From Chrysoperla carnea (lineage: Eukaryota; Arthropoda; Insecta; Neuroptera; Chrysopidae), in NCBI RefSeq assembly GCF_905475395.1, contig NC_058339.1, forward strand, positions 80,752,520 to 80,816,519: a stretch of DNA of 64,000 nucleotides. The letters are read 5' to 3'. This document shows positions 1 to 13,116 of this stretch, one piece after another. The stretch's first letter is position 1. Every line of letters starts with the position of its first letter. The notes under the pieces were generated by a model. That model worked only from the letters and a program-made list of their open reading frames with translations, did no database searches and had not been told where the DNA came from. A program made the position numbers and the translations under genes.

Positions 1-469
1 ACTAGGTTAAATTTTAATTTATAGTATAAGTTTTATCCATTTTATTTAAAATAAAATATTATTTCATACAAATTATTTTTTAATTATATCATTAAAATTC
101 TCAGCTAGATAGTCTTAATATAGGGCTGCACTTCTCTGATTTTGAGTTGGGGTTTATTGTTTTCGAGGTTTCTACGGGCCCCGGACAAAGGTATGATTTC
201 TCCGGATTTAAGCGAAAAATATAATTGTGATTCTTTCCAAAAAACAGTTCATAACTTTTATTATTATATCAAAATAAACTATAAATTAAATTAGTTTAAT
301 ATTGTTGAAAAAACAATATTTTGCAAGGCCGAAATATAATTTTTCAAGTCTAGCCTCAGTGCGAGAATGACTCGCACACGAAGGGTTCCATCGTACAAGA
401 TATAACACTATGTACTTTTTATTTATTAATTTTCTAAAAGGGAAAAAAAGTACGGGACCTTTTTATACC

Positions 470-630
470 ATGTATATATGAAATATATCAAGGTATACTC
501 AGTTTAGACTAAGCCTGTAACGCTTAATAATATTGATGCTAAGAACAAAATTTTGGTATAAGTGTTCCTAAAATTCATTTCCTGTTGCCCGCCTGCCTGG
601 CAACACGATAGTTCAAAAACGAAAAGTGAT
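470..630 (+). repeat. Dispersed repeat family A, degraded copy
   Basis: It begins with TTTTATACCATGTATATATG and runs into a segment about a protein-free 'cacgataactcaaaaacgaa' type motif. The same order is seen in better copies at 22000-22420 and 57290-57715 (plus) and 27340-27735 (minus). This copy loses similarity after about position 630. It has no coding potential, and the superfamily is unknown. Confidence 0.6.
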
Positions 631-1353
631 ATGTTTAATATTTATATTTCTTGTTATAGCGGCAATAGTAAACAATCCTCACAAATACCAGCTTTAGGAA
701 CATTTTGATCCTGAAAAATGATGTATATACGCTGAAAAATTTGTGTATAGCAATAAATTGGTACGTCTAACATCATTTTGAGACAGACGGGCGGTCAGCC
801 GAACGGACATATTAAATTCCGTTGGCTCCTGTTTGGTACCCTGAAATCTTAAATATTAGGGATAATAATTTTGTAACTATATAACAACCATCGTACAAAC
901 TAACTACATAAACTATATAACCATACGTTATTATGTATTATGCAAGTATGGGTTGTATAGTATTTTATGATTAAAGTTACTGGTCCCTAATATCAACTAT
1001 TATATATAATAATTAATATCAGATATTCCTTCCAAAAATTATATAATGAAATCTTCATTAGATAAACTAGAATAGTTATTGTTAAACAATCAAAAATCGT
1101 ATAGAAAATTTACCTGCAGTTATATACTTTACACTTCAACATACCATTGCGAGAGGACTAAAAAGTACAGCTATAACACGTGACTGTTAAGGGATTTTTA
1201 TAAAAAATAAGTGAAGGTAAGAGAGGATAGCCCATTGCGTGCCGGGGTTTAAATTTTATAATTATAAATCATAAATAGAAAATTATCAAATTTTCAGACT
1301 AAATTTTGTTTTAAACCGGGGACTCCAATTTAACTTAAAAATCATTTTTTGGA

Positions 1354-1500
1354 CATCAGATTTATGACTTCGTTAGATATTCATTTTTTTACTTCATAAT
1401 TAAGAACTCTTTTATGAAATCAAAGTTAAAACTACAGATTTATGACATCGTAAGATATTCATTTTTTTTTCCTTCGTAATGAATTCATAATTAAGAACGT
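1354..1500 (+). repeat. Short direct repeat, two copies
   Basis: A ~55-65 bp segment beginning 'cagatttatgac' and ending 'cataattaagaac' occurs at 1354-1408 and again at 1432-1499. The second copy has an enlarged T-run and a short insertion. It looks like a local non-coding duplication. Confidence 0.6.
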
Positions 1501-2101
1501 TTAAACCCTCTCACCTCTCTGCGTGGGTAAGATTTAAACTTTATAATTACACCATATTCATTATTCCATGGGTTTAGTTGTAGACTAAGAAAACTATGGT
1601 TATATTAATTTAGAATTGATTAGATTTGTAATTTTTTTAAATATAGATTTCAAACCGTTCTATTAATAGCTCAGCGGGATAAAAACAGAAATGCAATATA
1701 CTTTCGTAATAAATAATAGGGTACATGTCCCAAAATGTAATGTATTTTTTTTTTTGTCCAAAATGAAGCTAAATGCAAAACTAGACAGATTTATAATGTC
1801 AACTCTTTCTTCTATAATAAATTGTGTTTTGTACGATAAATTAACTTTTTTTATCGTAATCACACTCCCCTAATCTCATTTTTCATCCGTAACAAAGTGG
1901 TGGTATATTTATCAAACCATACTATTTGTGTATATAAATTATTTATAAAATCTGCAACTTTAAATAAAGCGGTTTCTAAAAGGAAGTATGTGCTACATAT
2001 ATATACTTCCTGACAGTTGTCAAACATGAAGTCCTACGTTTAACGTTTATAAATTGAACGCATCTTTTCAATTTAAATATAAACAAAATAAATAAATAAT
2101 A

Positions 2102-5100
2102 ATGTTGAAAAAATCCAATAAAGTAATCAAAAAGGTAATATCAAAAATACTTATATTTTTAATTTTTATATAAAATACAATAAAATTTTAAAATAATTAA
2201 TTCGTAGACTACGGAGCATCACAGTGGTAGCATATTTTTCGCGCACTAATTTCAAATTTCAAAATTTTTTAGATGTTGGATAAAAAAGAATCAAAATCAT
2301 TCGATTCACCAAAAAACGAGGAAAATATTAATTTTAAATGTTACATATGTAATCAAACTGTGTCTATATCAACCGGTGTGGAATTATTAAAAGCAAAATT
2401 ACTTGGTTCTAATGGATCCATACCACAAAAAATTGTTAAAATAATGGGGGATGATTGTATGGTGCTAGTATCCGAAGATGATCATATTTGTTTAAAATGT
2501 GTTAATTTATTTAATAAATTAGATCGTTTAGAAATTGAAATAACAAAAATTTTAGATGAGATAACGAATTATTTAAATATAAAATACAATATTAGTAATA
2601 ATATCACAATTCCAATGCCTGCACAAATCAAGCACGGGACAAAACGAAAATATCCGGATGATATATTTGAAAATCAACCAGAAATTGAGAGACAATTATC
2701 TGAAATGTTTGGATCCCCTGTAACTTTAACCCCAGCAAATCAAACAAAAACTATTTCCCCTAAACAAAAGAACGTTAGGAGTACACTATTATTTAAATGT
2801 CCATTATGCCGTCAAGGTTTTAGCGAAAAAACACGCTTACATTTCCATATAAATGATAGTCATATATCAAAAAATCGTTGTAATATTTGCCAAATTACAT
2901 TTAAAGATGGTGATTTACTTGCGAAACATCTTGCGAAAAATAATTGTATTAAAACAAATTCTTTATCAATTGATAGTAAAAAATTTAAATGTGCTATATG
3001 CTCACAGAAATTCGAAACAAAAGAACTTTTAAACGCGCATTTAAAGAAACATAAAACTGCGTTCTTTAAATGTGGCTCGTGTGGGGAAAATTTCCAAAAA
3101 CGGGATTTATTAATGAAACATTTAGAATTACATACAAAAAATAATTATACAGTGGAAGAGAATTCGACGAATAAGAAGGTAATTATGTCAAAATAAAAAA
3201 ATGTGTAACGTAAATCTGAACTACAAGCGAATGCCAAATTTAGGACATCAAAAGTATGAAAAAAAAAACGCCATTATTTGGCGAAATAACAACAACCATT
3301 CAATTCAACATTTTCAATTCAATAGACAATGATTTTAGTTCCGCCATCAAAAATGAAAAAAGGAAACTTTATAATACGGTCATGTCAGTCTGTATTACAA
3401 AAATCAAATTTAAAAAATCTGAATAAAACTTTTATAACTTCGCCATGTCCACTTTTTTGTTTAATTTGGATTTGATTTGCTCTTTCCAGAGAAAGTTTGA
3501 AATAAATTCTCAAATAAACATAGCGCCGCATACAATGCACTAAAAGATGCAAAAATTGTGTCCCCCTTTAACTTTTAAGTCATGGTTTATGTCAGTTAAT
3601 TAGGGTTGATGCGGGACTTACAATTAATAAAAAAATTTGGGAGCTTAACATTTCATGAAATACTTACCCTTGGCCCATTTTTTATATTTATTTCAAGATT
3701 TTGATGTGTTTTAACTAAAATTATATTGGCTTCGGATTGTTGCTCGGATTAGATCCAGAAATACTAATTATACATTGTAATTTTTGTTTGCCTAAGGAGA
3801 TAAAATTTATCGATTGTAAAAGTTGTGCATTAACTTACATCGACAATGAGCATTATTCATCGCATTTAAATTCATCGGCACATCGAAAAACAAAATTTGA
3901 TATTAAAACGGAAGAGAAAATGGATACAGGTTTAAATCAAATTGATTTAGAACAAATTTTTGAGAAATTACATTCAGATGTAACGACTGATGATAATGTG
4001 ACTGTTGGAAATGGAACAGATTTAACAAATGATAATGTTATTGATCTGCTTTCAACAGATTCAGTTTTGAATGAAACAAAAACAGATAAAAATCATACGA
4101 ATAAAGTGTACTTGTATAAATGTCCGGGTTGTAGTGATTTATATGATAATAGTAATGATTTACAATTACATATTTTAACGGCTGGCCATCATCATGTTGA
4201 TTATAATACAGAAATACAAATTTTGGAAGTGGATAATACTAATAATTTAATTGGTCAATCAATAGGTATGTATGGTATCAATATTCAACCAGAGACTCTT
4301 TAGAATTTATATTTTTAATTCTCTATCGGTTTTGACGACCTAGTCTAAAGTTTTGATTTTTAATTACCTAGCGGTTTTGATGACTCAATTTCTGCGGGGT
4401 TGTACAGTTTTTCCTCGTTTCCACCGCTAAAACGCAGGTTAAATTTTATTGAAACCCCGAGTTTCAGACGAGCGTTTTCGTACTTTCGGCAGTGGCATTT
4501 AAATCACTATGATTAATATAGACTTAAGTTTAGTAGAATTAAACATACTTGGTTTATCAAAATCACCAGGACAAAACCAAATTTGGGGACCCCATCCAAA
4601 AATCACTCGTTATAATAATACTATCGAAATGCAAAGTAAAAATAACAGTATTTTGTCGATGAAAAATTTTTATTCACATCTTATATTAACTTGTAGAAAC
4701 AGTCATGATACATGATATACTCGTAATGTTGTACAAGCGCTTTCAAAACATTTCGTTACATAAAAACGCAAGAACTTATTATATACTAAAACCTCTTTTT
4801 CCTAGATCTTACGATAGCAACTTAAATTTAGAGAAAGTTCGCTCAACTTTCGCAGTAGTGTCAGGGACATTTAGGAACATTAGAAGTGTTATGCACTCCT
4901 CCGGATAACTGGACGACAATGACGAATTCTGAATGATAGAAAAGGGGCCCCCGGATCGGAATACTGCCTAGGCTGCCCTATTGTAGTTTCGGTTTTGGTG
5001 ATAAAGTAAAATATCTTGTAAAATTTTATTCGCGATGTGAATGCTTTTTTTTTTGAGACACTTACTTGGGATCATACTTCCGTTTTTTATATTAGTTATT

Positions 5101-8100
5101 CGCTGATATAAGCACTTGTATCACATGTAGAAATGATGATAGTGTATTTTTTAAGTTTTAATGAAGATACATTAAATTTGACTAAAACTTTGAAAAAAAG
5201 ATTCAAATTTAGTAAGTTATTATTCCAAAAAATTTGATTTTCTACCTTGTAATAGTATTTATTTATTTACCATTTTGTTGTTTTTTACAGACATGGAAAC
5301 AAAAAATAAAACAACAAGTAATAATGAAATTAAAATCCTATCATTAGATGAAAATAATACAAATAATATACAATTTATCACATCTGATGATGGCAATGAA
5401 ATAAAATTTATCACATTTCATAATGATCATACTGATAATACTGTACAATTATTATCAGATAATACAGTATTATCACATAATAATACTGAGAACAACACCA
5501 CATATCATGAAATACACCATACTGTAAGCAGATTGAAACTTTTTTCATCTGAAAAGTAACACTAAGCTAGAAATGATTTGAATTCACTTTGGGCATCTCA
5601 AATAACAGTTTGTGATGATTTCTGATTGGAGTGTAACTTTCAGGATTTAAAAATTGGGCACTTTTTAATTACTCTCTGCAAAAATAAAAACGTGACACTT
5701 TGTTTCCTTAATAATGATGCACCATATTTGCAGGCATGTGACCTGGATCTTTTTGTGAAAGAAGTAAACTTGAAGATGCGCTACTACACTTTACTCTAAA
5801 ACTTGAAATTATGACATAGCAATCACAAGTTCAAGACCATTTGTAAAAGAAAGCAAGTTCAATTTTTGTCGTTTCATAAAAACTGTCATGATTATTAGAG
5901 AGTCCTATTTTTTCCTCTAATTTTATAAGCTTTTCCTAGGCGTATAATTTTTGTTCTCGAGATAAGTGTATATCATAATGGTTTTGGCTTACCTGCAAAA
6001 AACCGATGAACAAAAATTGATTTAAATTAATTTAATTAAAAATAGCCATGAACACTTTTCGATAGACAAGCTATCATAGGCGTGTTTGTTAATCAATAAA
6101 ATTTCATTAAAAATATATCTCATCTGGTTATCAAATGGGTGAAGGTTGATCTTATACCGTCTCTTAGACTAAAACGATGAACTTTTTTGGACTTGAATTT
6201 TCGATTGCTATGACAACATTTTAAAAAATTTCAGAGTAAATTGGAGCAGATCTTCAAAATTCACTTCTTTGTCCTTAAAATGAGCCCCAGTGGACTTCAA
6301 ATATTGTGTACTTTTCACCAAGTAAAAAGTGTTGTGTTAGTTTTTAGAAGACTTGACATTTTCTTTGATTTAATTTTATTTATGTCTAACAGCATACAAA
6401 CAATACAAATAAAAATCATGATATACATGAATTATTTCAAAGTGTTGTCGAACCTACAAGCATTTCAACAGTTACATCATTTCCATCATCTACAAGTACA
6501 ACAACGACCAATACAACAATGATTAATAGTGGTGGGAGTTGTGGTACAGGGAGTACAGAACGTTCAAAAATACAAATAATCGATGAGAAAACAATTGATA
6601 TATCACAATTTATTGATATACATAAAAAGAATATGTTGTCTAAGCCGAATTATCAATTGAATGATTTGTGTACGTTATCGATTAAAACTGAGGCTCAATC
6701 AAATAATCAGGTAAATAATATTCACATGAGAGTTGGGATCTTAAGGTACTTCATACAATTATCCTTGCAAAATCACCTAATTTGAATATGTATTGAATAA
6801 AGCCCGTTTAAATGAATACTACAGACAATAGAGAATTTTTTCTAGTACTAAATTACAGGTGTTATTTAAAAAAAAAATAGGTTCAGTATCATGTTCTAAT
6901 TATAGATGCACTAAATCGTTACAAATTTGGAGAGCGTAGAGCGTAGAGTGGAGAAATATTTAGTGGAAGATAGGTAAAGGAATTAGGATAAATATTTAAT
7001 GGCAGTATAGTTACATAAATCTTATTCGGTTTTGAAGATAATGAATGTAAATTTTGAAATAATTTTATTATTTTTAAGGTAATTTCAAATATTATACCAA
7101 CGCAAATTGTATCGTCCTCGGATTCAACAAACACAGATATAAAAACAATTGGCGTATCATCATCTATAATGGCGCAAAAAGAGACATCATCACTCATGTA
7201 CACCCCACAACGGAAAATTTATAAATGTTGTCGCTGTGACTTTAAATGTTTGACACATGATATAATTAAGGCTCATATGACAAAACATAATAATAACAAT
7301 CAGAAAATCAATATTGAACAACAGCAATCTGAAAATGTGACGCCAATATCGTCTATGGTCGATACTAAAAATGATATTTCATCGACAATTACAACAATTG
7401 CAACAGGTAAGGAAAATCTGTTTGGAATATTAGCTTAAGTCAATTACATACTTGGTTTATCAAATTTGTCGTTATAAACATCCAAAAGTCGATTTTCTTT
7501 ATAACACAGCTATAATTTTATCTGTATCTGTACCCTCTCTAACGGTCGCAATTTAAGTCCAATTTGAATAAAATTTAGTATCAAGAAGGGTTTTGATATT
7601 TGAAGGTCAAGTTCGTCAATGAGAAAAATTGACAGATAAACAAGGGGGTGGGTGCTTTGCACAGTGTACAAAATTTTGAATTTTTTCAAAATAAAAAATT
7701 ATTTGAATTGAAAACTTTAGGCGCGTTGAGCACGTCACGCTCTATCTATACCACATTGAAAACGACAGCTATCACCCGATAGAAGACCATGCTGAAGTTA
7801 AGCAACATTGAGCACACTTAGTTCTAGGATGGGTGACCGCTTGAAAACACTGTGTGTTATTGCTTTTTATTTATAATAGTTTTGTATACACACATTAAAA
7901 CTTTCAATTTACAAATTATGAAATTTTAATTATTTATCCTATAATTAAATAAAAAATGTTGTTGCTGGTGTTTATATTGTGGTGTCGAATCGTTTTTTTT
8001 TTTTTTTTTTTGAAAAAAAAAAAGGAATTCCCTTAAGAGGGAATTTGCTTTGTTAATGCAGGTCCTAGGTTACAAATTTTTTTTTTTGAAATGTTGATGT

Positions 8101-11100
8101 CTAAACATTTAGAGAAAATCATTTATAGATAAAATAACACACAAATGAATGCAATTTCATCACTTTATCTGTGTTTTATGCAAAAACGAGTGCCAAAATA
8201 ACTTGTTTAAAACGAAAACTTTAACAACTCAAATCTAAAAGTTTATTTTGGATGTTCCCGCGAGGAAAGTCCTTAAGGCTATTCTGTAAAATTATTCTAT
8301 ACTGGAAACAAAGATATACTGACATTACTTTCATTAAAATTTGCAGTAAATGAGAATGAAAATGACAGCACAACAGCCTTACATGAATGTAAACAATGTA
8401 AACAAAATTTTAAATCGCTAAGTATGTTAAAACGTCACAAGAGCACATTTCATCGTGCACCAATATGCGCATATTGTAATAAACAAATGAAAAATTTACA
8501 TATATTACGTATACACGAACAATCGCACATGAATCGAGGCGATGTTTGTAAATGTGATGATTGTGGCAAAGAATTTAAAACAAAATGTGGCTTCTATAAT
8601 CATCGACCAATACACACTGGCAATTATACATTATTTTGTGAATATTGTAATCGTGGTTTTATGTCGAAAGTGGTCTTGGAAGAACATCGTAGGAAACATA
8701 CAAAAGAGGAACGTTTTATATGTGATATATGTGGTAAAAAATTTCAGGTAAAATTATGTCTGCCAATGCATAGCATGCAGGCCCGTGCGCACGTGAGGAG
8801 GGTTGGGGTGATGTCAACTTCCTCCCTACTGAGAATCTGTTCACATAAATTAGAACTAACAATATATTCCTTACTCCTGATTCTCTTAAAGTGAAACTGA
8901 ATCAAAAATTCACACTTCGTTGTCAAATTTGTTTTAACGCGGTCAATTTTTTCGATCTGACGCATTTTTATTTTAAATTTCCGCGCCTTTTTCACCTTCT
9001 GTTGTTATTGAGTGCGTTCCAAAATCCAAGTTAGTTTTACTCGCAGTACTTGCGTATGATTTTTCTTGTCACTGAACTCATGCGCAAGTAGAGTACTCTA
9101 AGTACTCGATATTTGCAATGAAGATACATTTCTAAATATCTACAAAATGCTTCGCGTTCTGGTAGTTTTGTCTATGATAACAACGACGAATGAACACTCC
9201 GTTACAACTTTGCATCGTATCAAAAAATACCTTAGATTGAAAATATCGGAAGATCTTCTGCCGATCGAGGGGTCAATGCGCACAGAGTTTCGGAAATGTT
9301 TCCTTCTGTACTTCGCAGAGTTAACTTATTTAAAAATAGTGAATGAATGTCACATTTTGACATAATAAAATGTTCTCTTACTCGAAAAAGGAGTTTCTTG
9401 TTTTTATTGATTTTATGACCTAACATATGATGAACAAAAGTTATGGCCTCCCCTCCAATAGATGATTCTTGCGCACGTGTCTGATAGCATGTCATCATTC
9501 TGACGTCTTGCTTGTGTTTATTTGGCTTAGAATCTTGGGATATCTGGAAGATCTTCAAATCTGAGTATAAATTACATTTATTTTAGTTTAAAAGCACATA
9601 TTGGATACATCGAAAATGGCATGATAATCCATATCCGTATAAATGTGATTATTGTAATAGAAAATTTCGGCATACATCATTGTTAGCTGTACATAAACGT
9701 AAACATACTGGTGAAAGACCATACGAATGTCCACATTGTAAGCAAACATTCGCTGTCAGTAGTACATTAAAGTGTCATTTAATATTGCACACGGGCGTGT
9801 ACCCATATACGTGTGACATATGTCAACGTGGCTTTACCACACGTCATAAGTATGCTGTACATTTATCAAAGATACATGGTGATTCGAATTTATTGAGTCA
9901 AAGTCAAGATAAACAGAGTAATTTTAAAATGGTAATTAAAGAAATTGATCATATAGGTTAGTATAATTATTTATTAACTACACCGAAAACTCAACGGTAT
10001 CCTATTTTCATTCTAATTTGATATACACAAGCTTCTAGGTAAAATTAACTACAGCTTGGAAATCATTGAACTAATAAATTAAAAAAAGCCGCTTCATATT
10101 GATAGGTTAGGTTAGTTTAAAGTAGCTGTCCTGGAGTGAGACACACTTAGACCAAAGGGTCGGTTGTGATATCGAAATAGGGATGGCCTGCTGTTTAAGA
10201 ACAGCAGAAGTGCTTGGACGTCAACGGACTCATGGCAATAACTGGACAGTGACTGTGCAGAGAAAATGAAACATCGTTTCTTCCTACTCCGTACCGTGGC
10301 GGCTCCTGCAATAGTCGTGATAAACTGTCAAGGCCCGGCGACTAGCTAGTCTCTTGTAATAGCCGCAACAATTTTGCTTATAGAGATATAATTTTGCTTC
10401 GGAACGTCTACGATTGTACTCAGACCACTTCTGTCTTGTAGTACCACATGCTCATTTCTACCTATATCTAAGGTTGGCCTTTTTTTAAGATATCATCATT
10501 CAGGAGGAGGTTGCAGTTCGCAAATGGAACTCCCGGATGTGTATTGATGTTTGTGTTCGGCAGCCCTGTACCATATCGAGCAAGTTCGCCGTCTTCACAA
10601 TTCCCTGAAATTTACCTATGTCCCGGTACACATACCAGGCTTACTTTCATTTTTACTCCAGCTTATTTAAGCGAATCTCAATAATCCGGACATTCAGCAG
10701 CTCGATACGGCCAGTACTCCGACATCTTCCATCCGCGCGTTTTTCACAGCTGCTTACGCCTACGATAGTGAATTCACTAAACTGGGTTGTTTTTAACTGC
10801 GTCTGCGATAAAAAAGATTTAGCCTCTAAGTGTGTTCCTACGAATGAAAGAAATTTTGAAATATAAAATATCGAGAAATAAATAGAACTTTGAAAGTATA
10901 AATTTATTAACCGATTCCAATTTATTATATAAAACATGTAACCATGTAAATATAATTAGAAACAACAACAACGTGCTATTAATTATTTAGATAATTAATA
11001 GCAATTCGATTGTTGCGTCCGTTACAGGCTCTTCGTCTTAGCACTTGTCTTTTATTTTCTTAGCAAAATATTGTCAAATTTATACATTAACATTTAAGAT

Positions 11101-11451
11101 TAACGTGTTTAGAAAAATCCACCACCTAACGATGTTAAGTCACATGATCTAAGTGAAATTGATTTTAAGTGTCTATATTTTATTACCGAATGTTTTAATT
11201 GCTCTAATGAATAATATCAATTATTTTTAGATGAAATTACAACGCCATCATCAAAAACTCATCAGGATATTACAAACACAACTTTGGAAAATGTTATTGA
11301 CAATCATATTTTATTGGACGAAGGGACATCAACAGGCGTTGTACAAGTATCATCTGCTGATGTGAAATGTAATGGAACAGAAACAACATCGATTCTTAAT
11401 AATTGGTACGAGGATAATTCTTCAATAATTGCCTCATTGGTCGATTCATAA
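2102..11451 (+). CDS. ZAD-type C2H2 zinc-finger protein, 9 exons
   Basis: A predicted nuclear DNA-binding protein of about 1,100 residues. Proposed exons: 2102-2134, 2273-3178, 3753-4265, 5291-5523, 6393-6710, 7079-7406, 8347-8747, 9587-9956, 11231-11451 (TAA). Nearly all junctions have GT..AG ends and matching phase. The second exon opens with a ZAD-like domain (CYIC ... CLKC pair) followed by four fingers. Exons 3-6 are mostly acidic, Asn/Thr-rich linker with three scattered fingers. Exons 7-8 carry about eight fingers, with TGERPY linkers in exon 8; one finger is split by the 8747/9587 intron. The exon 2 to exon 3 junction does not keep frame with the sites I found, so a small exon between them or another acceptor is likely. 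The 33-base first exon is plausible because the paralogue at 22753 also has a tiny first exon. Targets are unknown. The ZAD is known in its family to mediate dimerisation. Confidence 0.8.
7439..8346 (+). other. Intron content around the 5S-like sequence
   Basis: Apart from the 5S-derived segment, this intron holds long T and A runs near 7990-8025 and a short hairpin at 8027-8046 (stem AATTCCCT / AGGGAATT, loop TAAG). No coding sequence is seen until the acceptor at 8345-8346. Confidence 0.5.
7738..7865 (+). pseudogene. 5S rRNA-derived sequence (pseudogene or SINE3 head)
   Basis: About 125 bases align by eye to 5S rRNA from end to end. Seen are an 'ataccac' near the 5' end, 'gaagttaagcaac' (the A-box region), and 'ggatgggtgaccgcttg' (the C-box region). 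It ends in a T-run, as a Pol III terminator would. Scattered substitutions, mainly in the first 60 bases, show it is not a functional rRNA gene. It lies inside an intron of the zinc-finger gene on the same strand. It could be a lone retrocopy or the head of a 5S-derived SINE. I see no clear LINE-like tail after it. Confidence 0.85.
10103..10830 (-). mobile_element. LINE fragment: RNase H end and 3' tail
   Basis: Read on the minus strand, one frame gives the motifs VPGHR and ELARYGTGLPNT, the usual end of a LINE RNase H domain (WVPGHxGIxGNExADELA). Stop codons interrupt it, so the copy is dead. Downstream on the minus strand is a ~400-bp tail ending in repeats of the type 'taacctaacc', as in several insect non-LTR elements of the Jockey/I group. 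Family assignment below that level is not possible by eye. It sits inside the last intron of the zinc-finger gene, antisense to it. Confidence 0.7.
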
Positions 11452-11590
11452 CTTTTTGTACACATGAAATAAGAGTACCACAAGTGATGTCTTAAGTTAG
11501 TTTGATTAAAGTAGCACTTTGCTTTGTGGTACTTTAAGACGCTAATTGGGATCTCACTTTTGGGATTATATTTTGTCTTTTTTTTGTGCA

Positions 11591-11596
11591 AATAAA
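11591..11596 (+). promoter_or_regulatory. Candidate polyadenylation signal of the first zinc-finger gene
   Basis: AATAAA lies 140 bases after the TAA stop at 11449-11451 and is followed by T/G-rich sequence. It is the first canonical hexamer after the stop. Confidence 0.45.
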
Positions 11597-13116
11597 TATG
11601 GGGTTTCCTTTTTATTTATTGTCTTAAAATTTCGAATTTACAAAAAGGTCTCTTTTCGTGAGATGTGTTAAGCTCATTGAAAGCTTAATCTACTCAATCT
11701 AAGAAACAAGGTTTGTATATTATGTTGTGAAAAAATTAAAGTCTGTCTTATAAGTGTAGTTTTAGTGAGTCATTTCAGAAAGGCTGAAAATTTCAAAGGC
11801 GTTACCCAACCCCGCGTCCTCAATCGTAAGCCTATTTCGTGTCCTAAAGCGGGGGACTTTGACCCCAATATAATACCAAAGATGTAGAGTTATACACCTA
11901 AGAAGGTAATGTATTTATGACCGTAACGATATTTAGAAAGAAGAAATTATAAGCATATCAAAGATTGCAGCCCATCTCCTTTTAGCAAAACAAAGTTTTA
12001 TATTTAATTTCTATGGAGATAATCACGTATTACGTCACTAGTGGGTATCTTTCTCTTTGTTTAATTAGGAATTTTGAACGTTCATATCTTGCATACTAGT
12101 AAATATTAACCAACTTCATTTTTCTATTCGTGAAGCGAGAATTCTTCATCTATGAAGTGATAAAAAATATATATACTATCTAAATACGTTATCCATATCC
12201 GTTGCTGTCTTTGTCGTATCTTCCTCTTTGTCTAATTTCGAGTTTAATTTCCTGTATGTGAGGTAAAAATTATTCACAAGAAGGGGTAAAAAAAAATTTA
12301 ACCATCATTCCTAATTAAAGATTTAACGTTTCAAATTATATTAAATTATTATTATTATTTTTAATATCAAAATTTAGAGTTTGTGAAAAAATGAATAGAA
12401 ATTTTATAAGTATTTTAATTGAAATTTGAACATAATATGGAATCCAAGAGCGAATCCACCGTTGTCACAACCGTGTAAAACTTTTTTTCTATTTTTTAAA
12501 CATATAACATAATAATTTAGCCCAGGATTTGGAAAGTTGATAAATAAAAATAATAAACTGAATGTATTATTTAATAAAAAAAAAGAGTTATAATTACATA
12601 ATTAATTGCTGTTATAACGTTCTTTCAAACCAAAGTGGCACTGAGCAAGAGAGAGTGTAGATATGAGTGCACATACATATATATCTCTTGCTCTTTGCCA
12701 CTTTGGTTTGATAGAACTCTTACAATAATATAAAATTTGAATAAAGATAAAATAATTATCCAATCACATTCTTAAATTAAGTCTTTCTTTTTGAGTAATA
12801 ATAATGCGGTTCTTATAACTGAAGATAGTATTATGCCTTGCTATGGGCTTAGTGTCAGAAAATTCTAAATTTTTTAAAGGATATTATAATAAAATTCCTT
12901 CAAAATTTGAAGTCGATTGACCGTCTCTAACTCGAGATAAATTTAATTACAAACATAATTGTGTCTATTGAAAAGTTTTTTGTTTTAGATCAACTCTACC
13001 AATTTATTTACAAACCATCCATTTCCGACATTGGACAGAGATGGCCTTTTGATTAAATTTTTAATCAAAATTTAAAAGTTGCTAACTGTAACCTTCCGAT
13101 ACTGCTACATACAACC
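11597..13116. other. Gap between zinc-finger gene and caspase cluster
   Basis: No coding frame is seen. It holds a short hairpin element (12617-12722), listed separately, and AT-rich DNA. A minus-strand AATAAA (TTTATT at 13003-13008) is a candidate polyadenylation signal for the caspase that ends at 13117. Confidence 0.45.
12617..12722. mobile_element. Short hairpin element (MITE-like)
   Basis: Two arms of about 33 bp ('caaaccaaagtggcac...gagcaagag' and its complement) face each other across a ~30-bp centre. The arms match with only a few differences. There is no coding capacity. It looks like a small foldback or MITE. Confidence 0.6.

Larger units (their letters stand above)
1..2101. other. 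Gene-free AT-rich flank
   Basis: No open frame here has coding character. The stretch holds a degraded copy of a dispersed repeat (470-630), a small direct repeat (1354-1500) and AT-rich DNA. The last few hundred bases should contain the promoter of the plus-strand zinc-finger gene that follows, but I see no clear TATA box or initiator. Confidence 0.5.

Noticed and set aside
4509-4908. Two open frames of 67-68 codons in an intron of the first ZAD gene
   Set aside because: The flanking exons (to 4265 and from 5291) join in phase without them, and they have no finger or other family sequence.
10653-10937. A 94-codon minus-strand frame as a host gene
   Set aside because: It overlaps a recognisable dead LINE RNase H region in another frame.
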